A program made the position numbers and the translations under genes. This document shows, piece by piece, positions 54,432 through 62,964 of a stretch of DNA of 64,000 bases; position 1 is the first letter of the stretch, and each line of letters begins with the position of its first letter. The stretch covers positions 3,769,001 through 3,833,000 of the forward strand of contig NZ_CP141266.1 of NCBI RefSeq assembly GCF_030540775.2. The letters are read 5' to 3'. This DNA comes from Flavivirga abyssicola. GTDB taxonomy: Bacteria > Bacteroidota > Bacteroidia > Flavobacteriales > Flavobacteriaceae. The notes under the pieces are model-generated. The model saw only the letters and a program-made list of their open reading frames with translations. It was not told the DNA's origin and made no database searches.

Positions 54432-56603
54432 ATGATTGAAAAAAATATTAATGAGTCATTACTTAAAAATGATCCGTCCGCTGTATCATTAATCCGATAT
54501 TTACACGAGTTAGATACAGAGCTATCTTTTTTAGATTCAGCAATCTATCATCAATTTCCGATTTATCCTGAAGCAGATAGTGATTCAACGGTATCAGCGA
54601 ATGTATTATTTATTAGTAAAACACATGGACTTTTTATTTTTCAATGTTTAAATAAATTGAGAGGTGTAGAAATTCAATTGGAGGAGCATGAAGATGATTT
54701 AGCAGAAATTGATACTATGATTTATGCAAAATTATTAAAGGATTCTCCAAAATTAAAAAAAGACAGAAGAAACCTCAAGTTAGACATAACCTCTAGTATT
54801 TTTATTAATGATGAGGATTCTAAAGATGTTTATCAATCGGAATTTAATATTCTCAATTCAAAACATGATGTTAAAGTTCTTATAGATAGTGCGTATGATG
54901 CAAATTTGCTTAAAGATTCTGAATTTAAAGACTTAAAGGCAACTTTAGAAGGTTCAAAGGTAATCGTGAAACCAAAAAAAAGAGGATTAAAAGATGCCAA
55001 AGACTTTAAAAATTCTAAAGGAGCAATTCTTTCTCATATAGAAAATGAAATATCAAATTTTGATTCAGAGCAAAAAAGAGCAGCCTTATTTATAGTTGAT
55101 GGAGCTCAAAGAATAAGGGGATTAGCTGGTTCAGGCAAAACAATAATCTTGGCTATGAAAGCCGCTATGATACATTTAAATCAACCAGAAGCAAATATAT
55201 TATATACATATTATACTAAAAATTTAAATGATGTTGTAAAACGTTATATAACTAAGTTTTATAGACAGTTTGCGGATAGAGACCCAGACTGGGAGAAAAT
55301 AAAGATTATGCATGCTTGGGGTGGACAAAGATTAGAAGGAGTTTATTATAATGCTTGTAAGTTAAATAATATTGCTTCCATAAATTTAACTGAAGCACGA
55401 AGAATGAGTCGGCTTGATCCATTTGAAGTAGTATGCGAGGATTTAATAAAAAACAAGCTTAAAAAGCAATATGATTATTCCCTTATTGATGAAGCTCAAG
55501 ATTTTCCTCCTCAGTTTTATAGGTTATGTCGTAAAATAACGGAAAAGAGTAGGGTCGTTTGGGCTTATGATGATTTTCAAAATATTTTAGATATTGATTT
55601 ACAAGATGAAAAGGAGACTTTTGGAAAGGATGAAAATGGTGAATATCATGTGGACTTTTCAAAAGCAAAAGATGATTTACGTGACTTGATTTTGCATACT
55701 TGCTATCGTACACCAAGAAAATCACTTATTACAGCTTTCTCTTTAGGGTTAGGAGTTTATAATACTAATGAGTCTGATGAAATTCAAATGGTTCAAAGAT
55801 TGGAAAGTAATGAGCATTGGGAAAGTTTAGGTTTTGAAGTAGTATCTGGTGATTCAGAAAACGGTGCTAAAATGATAATTGATAGGCCAATTTCTAATAG
55901 TTCATCAATTAAAAATGAATTGTTAGGCAGTGATGAAATACTTAAAGTTTTTAAAGCAGATGACAGAAAAGATGAAATAGAGTTTGTTATAAATTCAATT
56001 AAAAGTGATTTGGCTAAAGAAATGTGTCCAGAAGATATTAGTGTAATTTGTATGGACAATAGAAATGCTAGAGATTTCTTTAAATACTTAGAAGAAAGGC
56101 TTGAAGATGAAGACGTAAAATCTTTTAATTTATTTAATGCGCCGACTACTAATAAATCATATAAAGTACCAAACCATGTTACTTTATCTACTATTTATAA
56201 TGCAAAAGGAAATGAATCTGGAAGTATTTATATTATTGGAATAGATACAGTTTTTAGAGATAAAGATAACATAGTAGAACGCAATAAAATATTCACAGCA
56301 ATGACAAGAAGTTTAGCTTGGGTAACACTTTCAGGAGTTGGGAAAAGTGTACAATATTGTATAGATGAAATTGAGTTATTAAAGAAGAATAGTTATCAAA
56401 TGCATTTTGTTCAACCAAGTGAAGATGATGTGAAAACAATTAGACAAGGCATTAGTTCTAGGCAGAAATTGCTAAATGATTTTGAAAGATTTGCTCAAAA
56501 AAAATCTGAAGAAACTGGTTTACCGAAAGAAGAAGTTGTAAAGCAATTAAAGATTGATTGGGAAAAAGAAAATTCAAAAAAGGATGACTCTTTCGAACTA
56601 TAA
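54432..56603 (+). CDS. Superfamily 1 (UvrD/Rep-like) helicase of a DUF2290 pair
   Basis: 723 aa. The N-terminal 200 residues (FPIYPEADSDSTVSANVLFI) resemble a NERD-like/nuclease-related start without clear catalytic residues. The helicase motor has RGLAGSGKT (Walker A, about 230), YSLIDEAQDFPPQFY (Walker B, about 352), a TCYRTPRKSL motif, and a UvrD_C part (LSTIYNAKGNESGSIYII, FTAMTRSLAWV). It overlaps the DUF2290 gene by 20 bp; such pairs are catalogued as defence-associated. Confidence 0.85.
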   Translation: MIEKNINESLLKNDPSAVSLIRYLHELDTELSFLDSAIYHQFPIYPEADSDSTVSANVLFISKTHGLFIFQCLNKLRGVEIQLEEHEDDLAEIDTMIYAKLLKDSPKLKKDRRNLKLDITSSIFINDEDSKDVYQSEFNILNSKHDVKVLIDSAYDANLLKDSEFKDLKATLEGSKVIVKPKKRGLKDAKDFKNSKGAILSHIENEISNFDSEQKRAALFIVDGAQRIRGLAGSGKTIILAMKAAMIHLNQPEANILYTYYTKNLNDVVKRYITKFYRQFADRDPDWEKIKIMHAWGGQRLEGVYYNACKLNNIASINLTEARRMSRLDPFEVVCEDLIKNKLKKQYDYSLIDEAQDFPPQFYRLCRKITEKSRVVWAYDDFQNILDIDLQDEKETFGKDENGEYHVDFSKAKDDLRDLILHTCYRTPRKSLITAFSLGLGVYNTNESDEIQMVQRLESNEHWESLGFEVVSGDSENGAKMIIDRPISNSSSIKNELLGSDEILKVFKADDRKDEIEFVINSIKSDLAKEMCPEDISVICMDNRNARDFFKYLEERLEDEDVKSFNLFNAPTTNKSYKVPNHVTLSTIYNAKGNESGSIYIIGIDTVFRDKDNIVERNKIFTAMTRSLAWVTLSGVGKSVQYCIDEIELLKKNSYQMHFVQPSEDDVKTIRQGISSRQKLLNDFERFAQKKSEETGLPKEEVVKQLKIDWEKENSKKDDSFEL

Positions 56604-57297
56604 TATTTCATTTTCTCAAATCGAAAAATTTTTAGAAGAGATTGATTTATTTAAAGATTCTGGAATAAAGAATATTAATAAAGTTGGTGTTTCAAAAAAA
56701 TTTATTCATGCTTCTATTAAGGAAAGTTATCATATAGTTCACAAAGCAGGCTTAGATAATTTTGATTATGATTTTTTACTGAATGACGACTCCTTTTTTC
56801 AGTTTGAGTTTAAACAAAAGGAAAACATAGAGATTAGATACGCTTATTATCAAAACCCTTCTGAATTTATTAGTTATAATGAATTTGTTCTTGGAATATT
56901 AGAAGGAGATGGGGAGTATAAAGAAACGGTTGAAGAAATAGGTGATATGTTTTATGAGGAATATGAGCAGCATTTGAGTGAGTTAAATTTTAAATCTAAT
57001 TATATTACGTTTAGATACGACTCAGATTTTAAAAATTATAAAGCTCAAGTGCACCCAGTTTCGCATCTTCACGTTGGGCATGACAACACTATTAGAATAC
57101 CTTTTAAGAAATTTATTAGCCCTATGACATTTGTTCTGTTCGTTATTAAACAAGCTTACTATCGTAAATGGAAAGACCTTATTAAAAATAAAAGCGATCT
57201 AGTTGAAAATTTTCTTAAAGACTCTATTAATGGAGAGTCAACAATTGCTAATGAATATTGGCATGAGTTAGAAGAGTTCGAACTTTATATTTTGTAA
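56584..57297 (+). CDS. DUF2290 family protein
   Basis: 237 aa from MTLSNYNISFSQIEKFLEEI; an ATG 30 bp further upstream is also possible but adds a lysine-rich non-family start. The family hallmark is VHPVSHLHVGHDNTIRIPFKKFISPMTFV (start about residue 156). The start lies inside the helicase gene, so expression is coupled. It probably forms a complex or functional pair with the helicase. Confidence 0.85.
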   Translation: MTLSNYNISFSQIEKFLEEIDLFKDSGIKNINKVGVSKKFIHASIKESYHIVHKAGLDNFDYDFLLNDDSFFQFEFKQKENIEIRYAYYQNPSEFISYNEFVLGILEGDGEYKETVEEIGDMFYEEYEQHLSELNFKSNYITFRYDSDFKNYKAQVHPVSHLHVGHDNTIRIPFKKFISPMTFVLFVIKQAYYRKWKDLIKNKSDLVENFLKDSINGESTIANEYWHELEEFELYIL

Positions 57298-57365
57298 TAT
57301 AGTTTACATTTGTTCCTCATTTGTACTCGAAAATCTTAACTAATTGAATATCAATACAGGTCACT

Positions 57366-57383
57366 TTCTGTATCGGGAAGTAA
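57366..57383. other. attR core of the island
   Basis: TTCTGTATCGGGAAGTAA encodes FCIGK-stop, the MnmE C-terminus, with different codons from attL. Only these 18 bases are mnmE-like; the in-frame codons upstream (QVT) are not. It is therefore an att core rather than a gene remnant. Confidence 0.8.
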
Positions 57384-57410
57384 TGTATCCATATCTAATA
57401 TTTACAATGA

Positions 57411-58289
57411 TCAAAAATTAAATGTAGCTACCTATTAAAAGGCACTGGCCAACAGTACCATATCTGTACAGAACACACAGGTAAGTATACTTGGTCGTTA
57501 ATGCACGTTCTTATCAATTTAGATTGTAAGTTTTATGTGGTAAACCCATTGCACTTAAAAAGAAGTTTAGGCCTTACAAGGGGCAAAAATGATAAAGTTG
57601 ATGCCATTAGAATAGCCCACTTTATCAAAAAGAACTATCAGGACACCGAAATATTTGTCCCTAAAAGAGACGTTATACAAAACCTGCAAATACTAGTCAG
57701 TGAAAGAAAGTTTAGAATACAACAAAGGCAGCAGCTCTCTACCAAGAACAAAGAACTTAATGTCTTGGATAATCGAAAACTGGCATTTAAACTTATTAAG
57801 GAAAACAACAAGCTAATAAAAGAGCTCAGTGTGCAAGTTAAAACTATAGAACAACAAATTAAAGAACTCATAAAACAAGACTCTGGATTGTTTGCTATTA
57901 ATAAACAACTTAAATCCATTCCTGGTATTGGTGATGTACTATGTTGGAACTTAATTATAAAAACCAATGAGTTTAAATCCATTAGGGAACCCAGAAAACT
58001 GGCTTGTTATGCAGGGGTTGCTCCTTTTGCAAACACTTCTGGAACCTCAGTATTTGGAAGAAATCGCGTCTCTAACCTAGCTGACAAATCCCTTAAAAAA
58101 TTGTTGCACCTTGGAGCTATGAGTGCCATTAGATTAAATAATGACTTGGCCTGTTATTATCGACGCAAAGTTATGGAGGGCAAAAATAAAATGAGCGTCT
58201 TAAATGCCGTTAGAAACAAAATAATACACATTATATTTGCTTTAATTAAAAATCAAGATTTTTATCAAAACCGTTTGGTTACGTCATAG
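57411..58289 (+). pseudogene. IS110-family transposase, 5'-truncated
   Basis: The frame from 57411 reads ICTEHTGKYTWSLMHVLINL and continues through NPLHLKRSLGLTRGKNDKVDAIRIA to the transposase_20 domain (LKSIPGIGDVLCWNLI, CYAGVAPFANTSGTSVFGRN) and stops at 58289. An ATG at 57501 gives 262 aa. The E and later D residues of the DEDD site are present, but about 60 N-terminal residues with the first Asp are missing. It is a decayed element just outside attR. Confidence 0.8.
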
Positions 58290-58733
58290 AAATCTAACTG
58301 ACATAAATTTCCTTATCCAAGATTCACGTTAGTTTACTATAATTTTCTGGTTTCTAATTTTTATTTAATGATGGAGAATAATAAGATCACATTAATATGA
58401 CATTATTTCATTCTTTGTTAATACTAAAAATTAAGAATAATATATTTAACAAAATTAAAATCAATAGTACAACAAGAAATGTCATCATATATTATTTTTT
58501 AAAGTCAAATCCTTGATATTACTTATTTGGGCTATGAATAATAAACTAACAAACTGTTATGTATAAAGAGGCACAAACTTAGAGTCACCCTAAGAAAGAA
58601 AAGCAAATAATTGGTATACTGTAAATAAAAATACTCTTTATAAGGGTAGGATATAATAACTCCAAAAAGCTTCGATAATAAACCGCCACAAATTTCACTT
58701 CATGACGGTTCTAAGGAACTAAAAAAAGAAAGA
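58290..58733. other. Intergenic region with repeat and hairpin
   Basis: No gene. A repeat around 58565-58601 (ACTTAGAGTCACCCTA) resembles one at 62766-62800. AACCGCCA/TGACGGTT (about 58681-58712) forms a hairpin just past the converging leftward gene end and may terminate it. Confidence 0.45.
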
Positions 58734-59738
58734 TTATAAATTAAGGCTATTAAACAAGTCTTTTAATTTAGTATCACTAGGTCTTGGAGCTTCGGTTTCA
58801 AGAACAACCCCGTCAGGGTCTAATAAAATAAACTTAGGAATTCCTTTTACGTAAAAGGCTTTTAAGAAATCGCCATTTCCACGAGACCATAACTGTATAC
58901 CAGTTAAATTATTTTCTTTTACAAATGTTCTCCATTTGCCGCCTTTCCCTTTTCTGTCTATGGAGATACTCACGAATTCGATATTTTTTCCATGGTATTC
59001 TTTTTCAAGTTTTTTTAGGTGTGGTATCTCTCCAATACATGGTTTGCACCATGTTGCCCAAAGGTCTATATAAACATATTTTCCTTTTAAATCATCTAAA
59101 GATAATGTCCCGCCAGCATAATTTTCATAATCCACAAATTTTGGAGATGGATTGCCGTTTAATAGTTCCGGCGCATGCAACTCGTTGTAGGTTTCATACA
59201 TTTTTTCAAATAGGCGCTTAGTTCTCTTTTCACCTTGAGCAAAGAATGTAGAATCAACATTTTTTGTACTATACAACAAAGTTTCTAGCTCTTCTTTAAA
59301 AGCTTTCATACTTATATCAAAACTATCTTTTGGTAATGAGTACAACTCAAAATCATTTCCTTTTTTTCTTATGCGTTTAGTATATTCTGCTTGGTAAGCG
59401 CTAGCTTCAAATCCTTTACCTTTGAATTCTACAGTGTTTAGAAAATCTCGGGCATCGGCATTGATTTCTACTTCATAGCCATTATCTAAATATAAAGATG
59501 TGCCAGTTCTACCGTTAGACAAAAGCCCTGAACCTTTCTCTGGTGCTTTAATAGTATCTCTAAAGGTGCCATCAGCATTTAATTTTATAGTTTTTTTAAT
59601 TCCAGATTTGCTAAAGACCATAGAATCTGCAACTGGGTTTTCAATTTTTCCATGAATTACAGCATAATATCTAGGTTTTTTTTCACAACAAAACAATACA
59701 AGTGTTAGTGAAAATAATAGAATATTTAAATTTTTCAT
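58734..59738 (-). CDS. TlpA-like thiol-disulfide lipoprotein with DUF4369
   Basis: 334 aa with a lipoprotein signal (LLFSLTLVLFCCEKK). The DUF4369 beta domain (AVIHGKIENPVADSMVF, KLNADGTFRDTI) is followed by a linker helix and a C-terminal TlpA thioredoxin fold (YVYIDLWATWCKPCIGEIPHL, Cys at about 232 and 235; KGIPKFILLDPDG). It is envelope-anchored and reduces disulfides in the periplasm. It lies 19 bp downstream of the M16 peptidase and is probably co-transcribed. Confidence 0.92.
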   Translation of the reverse strand: MKNLNILLFSLTLVLFCCEKKPRYYAVIHGKIENPVADSMVFSKSGIKKTIKLNADGTFRDTIKAPEKGSGLLSNGRTGTSLYLDNGYEVEINADARDFLNTVEFKGKGFEASAYQAEYTKRIRKKGNDFELYSLPKDSFDISMKAFKEELETLLYSTKNVDSTFFAQGEKRTKRLFEKMYETYNELHAPELLNGNPSPKFVDYENYAGGTLSLDDLKGKYVYIDLWATWCKPCIGEIPHLKKLEKEYHGKNIEFVSISIDRKGKGGKWRTFVKENNLTGIQLWSRGNGDFLKAFYVKGIPKFILLDPDGVVLETEAPRPSDTKLKDLFNSLNL

Positions 59739-59757
59739 GTTTAGTATTCGTTAATTA

Positions 59758-62574
59758 TTAATGGATTTGATTTATCTCTGGCTTAAATACAATTTCTAGT
59801 GATTTACTGTCTGTTAATATTTCAGTAATTATTTTCTGTATATCTTCTAAAGTAATAGCATTGATGATATCTTCATAATTTTTAGGAGCATCTGCATTAA
59901 GACCATCTTCTACAAATTTTATCATGACCCTGTAATCATAATCAGATCTGTTTTTATATTCTTTACGTTTTTTAAGTTTGTTACTTTTTACCTTGTCTAG
60001 ATCTTCTTGTAAAATCTCACCGTTTTTTATTTTGTCTAGTTCCGAATACACAATTTTTATTAGATTTTCAACCATATCTGGATTACAATTAAAAGATACT
60101 TCTAGTTGTGCTTCTTCTTTTGGTTCTCTAAAAAAGGCATAATTTGCTGATGCCCCATAAGTACCACCTTCTTGTTCTCTAAGTGATTCTGTAAAACGTA
60201 ATTGTAAAATTCCGGCAAGTAAACTGAGCGTATAATTATCTTTACGCGAGTATAGCATCGCTTTCTTTTTACGAATATTTACGGTTGCTTTTGGGTTTTC
60301 CATAGGGAAATAAATATCTTTATCTATGGTGTTAGAAACCCAATCTGGAATGACATCTTTCCAGTTTTCTAATTTGCTTGTAGTAGGTAAACTCGCAATA
60401 TATTTTTCCAGAGCAGGTATTACGGCTTCTTTTTTAATGTCTCCTCCAATAAAAAATTCGAAATCTGCTGGATTGTTAAACCTTTCATTATAAATACGTT
60501 TAATTTTTTCAAGGCTTATTGTTTTTAGTGTTTCGTTGTCAATAAAATTCTTGTATGGATTATTGGTTCCATAAGTACTTACTACCATACTATCACGTTT
60601 TCTTGAACCTAAATCTTTCTTTTTGTTTTTTATGAAATTTTTCTCTGCTTCAATAGCTAAATTATAAGCAGACTCATCAAAGCGTGGTGCTGTAAAACCC
60701 ATATTAACTAATTGGAGCATCGTTTCAAAACCTCTAGTACTGGATAAGCCACCAACTTCTTCATGTAATTCTTTAATGCGAAATTTAGCCGAAGCCGTTT
60801 TTCCTGTTAATTTTTTATCTAATTCTAAAAGGTCATATGCCCCTAATCCAGATCGAGCTATTACTGGGTATATCATTCTAGCTGAAGGAATATCTTCAAC
60901 AGGAATTAACGAGTAACCGCCCTTGCTCTTTGCTAAAAACTTAACTTTATTTTTTTGTTTATCAGAAAACTTATGATGTACCCTAACGCCATTACTAAGG
61001 GTGAATGTTGTAAATTTTAAGTCTTGATTTTCTTTTTCATCTATAATCTCTCCAGGTATTAGAGTAATACCATGCATTAAAGTTCTGGAATCTTCTTCTT
61101 CTACATAAGGCTTTAATTTTTTATTGTTTTCGGCTGATTTAATAATTTTTAAAGCTTTAGATTGAGATAAATTGTCTTCTCCTTCTACACCAGTAACTAT
61201 AAGTTTTCTGTTTGTTGTAGTATAAACTTCTTTTAATTTTTTATTGATATCCTCAACTGTTAACTGATCTAAAAGTTGTTTTACAATATCAAATTCTTTA
61301 ATTAAGTCAGTAGGCACCTCATTGTACAAGTAGTCATTTTTTATAGTAGATAGTCCTATAGCACTGTGTGAAAGGTCCTCCAGTTTTGCCACCCTGTTTT
61401 GGTAGGTATTAGTAAGTTTTTCTTTAATATTTTTTAATTCTGCTGGTACGGTACCAAACTTTATGGTTCTATACAACTCATTCATTGCTAAAGAAAAGGC
61501 CTTTATTTGTTTGTTTGGTTTGGGAGTAATATACATCCCAAAGCTATTATTCATTGGTGTAACCTTACCAATACTAAAACCAACCTTGGATACTGGTGAG
61601 TTAGGTTGTTGTGTTAGTTCAGCAAGCCGTCTTGAAAAAACATTTGCGGCAATGTAATTTACTATATCCTCACGTAAATCAGCAATCGTATTATTATACT
61701 TAGGTCTTTCAGAATGTATACTAAATAGTATTTGAGATTTGGCAACTTCTTTATCTGTTGCCATGGTGTATAACATTTTTTCATTATTCTCAAATGTTGC
61801 ATAGTAGCGCTCTTTGGGATTTTTAACAGCTGGAATTGATGAGAATTTTTTCTTTATTCTTTGCTCTATATCATCAACATCAATATCACCCACAATGGCA
61901 ATAGCTTGTAAATCCGTTCGATACCAATCATGATAAAAATCTCGAAGTGCTTGGTAATCAAAATTTTCAACAACACTCATCAAACCAATAGGCATTCTAT
62001 CTTTATATTTTGAACCTCCAAATGTAACAGGCATGTTTTTTTTCATAATACGCATGTAGCCATTGTCACGTGTACGCCATTCTTCTTTTACAACACCGCG
62101 TTCTGCATCTATTTCTTCTTCTTCTAATGTTAAATCATTAGACCAATCGTGTAGTATTTGTAGCCCTAAATCAATTTGTTCTGGTTTGGTGCCTAATTTA
62201 TTAATATTGTAAACTGTTTCATCAAAACTGGTATATGCATTAATATCGGTTCCAAATTTTAATCCATTTTCTTCTAACGCATTCAATAGGGCTTTTTTAG
62301 GAAAAGCCTTAGTACCATTAAAGGCCATATGTTCTAAAAAATGAGCCAATCCGCGTTGATCCTCATTTTCTAAAATAGAACCTACATTTTGTATGATGTA
62401 ATAACTTGCAGCATTTTTAACCACATCAGTATGATGTATGTAATAGGTCATGCCATTAGGCAAACCCCCCTTTTTAATTGAAGTATTTACTGGTAATTTT
62501 TGGTTTAAATCTATATTTTGACCTGAAACACATATAGTAAAAGTGATACAGGCTAGAAAAAAGAAATGCTTCAT
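59758..62574 (-). CDS. M16 family (pitrilysin/insulinase-like) zinc peptidase
   Basis: 938 aa with a signal peptide (FFFLACITFTICVSGQ). The first M16 domain has the inverted zinc motif H78-FLE-H82 (GLAHFLEHMAFNGT) and the distal Glu in EEEIDAERGVVKEEW. A second, inactive M16 pair follows (about residues 500-930; LLAGILQLRFTESLREQEGGTYG). It is the Bacteroidota long form and degrades peptides in the periplasm. Confidence 0.93.
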   Translation of the reverse strand: MKHFFFLACITFTICVSGQNIDLNQKLPVNTSIKKGGLPNGMTYYIHHTDVVKNAASYYIIQNVGSILENEDQRGLAHFLEHMAFNGTKAFPKKALLNALEENGLKFGTDINAYTSFDETVYNINKLGTKPEQIDLGLQILHDWSNDLTLEEEEIDAERGVVKEEWRTRDNGYMRIMKKNMPVTFGGSKYKDRMPIGLMSVVENFDYQALRDFYHDWYRTDLQAIAIVGDIDVDDIEQRIKKKFSSIPAVKNPKERYYATFENNEKMLYTMATDKEVAKSQILFSIHSERPKYNNTIADLREDIVNYIAANVFSRRLAELTQQPNSPVSKVGFSIGKVTPMNNSFGMYITPKPNKQIKAFSLAMNELYRTIKFGTVPAELKNIKEKLTNTYQNRVAKLEDLSHSAIGLSTIKNDYLYNEVPTDLIKEFDIVKQLLDQLTVEDINKKLKEVYTTTNRKLIVTGVEGEDNLSQSKALKIIKSAENNKKLKPYVEEEDSRTLMHGITLIPGEIIDEKENQDLKFTTFTLSNGVRVHHKFSDKQKNKVKFLAKSKGGYSLIPVEDIPSARMIYPVIARSGLGAYDLLELDKKLTGKTASAKFRIKELHEEVGGLSSTRGFETMLQLVNMGFTAPRFDESAYNLAIEAEKNFIKNKKKDLGSRKRDSMVVSTYGTNNPYKNFIDNETLKTISLEKIKRIYNERFNNPADFEFFIGGDIKKEAVIPALEKYIASLPTTSKLENWKDVIPDWVSNTIDKDIYFPMENPKATVNIRKKKAMLYSRKDNYTLSLLAGILQLRFTESLREQEGGTYGASANYAFFREPKEEAQLEVSFNCNPDMVENLIKIVYSELDKIKNGEILQEDLDKVKSNKLKKRKEYKNRSDYDYRVMIKFVEDGLNADAPKNYEDIINAITLEDIQKIITEILTDSKSLEIVFKPEINQIH

Positions 62575-62964
62575 GTTTATTTAATAATTATGAGATTAAT
62601 AATATTCTTGTTTTTAATGTTTGAATTAAAGGGCTATTTCAAAAAACAGCCCTTTTCAACGTTCCCCCAATTTCAATAAATTTTTAAGTGACTAATTCAA
62701 AAAATTATAAGTATAACTGTTAGGGTGTTGCTTTAATTCAAGTTTTAAAAAAAACTATCATATTTAAAGAGACCTAAACTTACGGTCACCCTATTAAAGA
62801 AATGTTAAATTAGTCACATTTATAATCATATTTAGTTCTTAATAAAAAAGCTTTGAAGCATATTTAAAACCTCAAAGCTTTTATTAAAATGGTTAGAGTA
62901 TTGTTTTTTAAACACTTAATTGTTCAAAGTACTGTTCAATTAAGGGATCTGATGGTCTCATAAT
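62575..62964. other. Intergenic region between M16 and aspartyl-protease genes
   Basis: It contains the M16 upstream region, a repeat at 62766-62800 similar to 58565-58601, and the terminator at 62841-62885. A 17-codon open frame on the minus strand (62908-62961, MRPSDPLIEQYFEQLSV) starts 3 bp after the protease stop; its status is unclear. Confidence 0.45.
62841..62885 (-). terminator. Terminator of the aspartyl-protease gene
   Basis: AAGCTTTGA and TCAAAGCTT with adjoining A and T runs form a strong stem-loop downstream of the leftward gene ending at 62965. Confidence 0.8.

Larger units (their letters stand above)
44305..57383. mobile_element. 13.1-kb integrative island at the 3' end of mnmE
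   Basis: It is bounded by att cores at 44287-44304 and 57366-57383, with a tyrosine recombinase and excisionase-like gene at the left. Gene content is accessory: HTH proteins, a putative replication initiator, unknowns, then nucleases and a helicase. All genes point rightward. A third att-like core at 49980-49997 divides it into a mobility half and a defence-like half. Confidence 0.8.

Noticed and set aside
57357-57383. attR region as an mnmE gene fragment
   Set aside because: Codons upstream of FCIGK read QVT rather than the MnmE sequence, so only the 18-bp core is shared; this supports an att site, not a duplicated gene.
62908-62961. 17-codon ORF (MRPSDPLIEQYFEQLSV) just after the aspartyl-protease stop
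   Set aside because: It could be a peptide or a displaced C-terminus, but it is too short to support without homologues.
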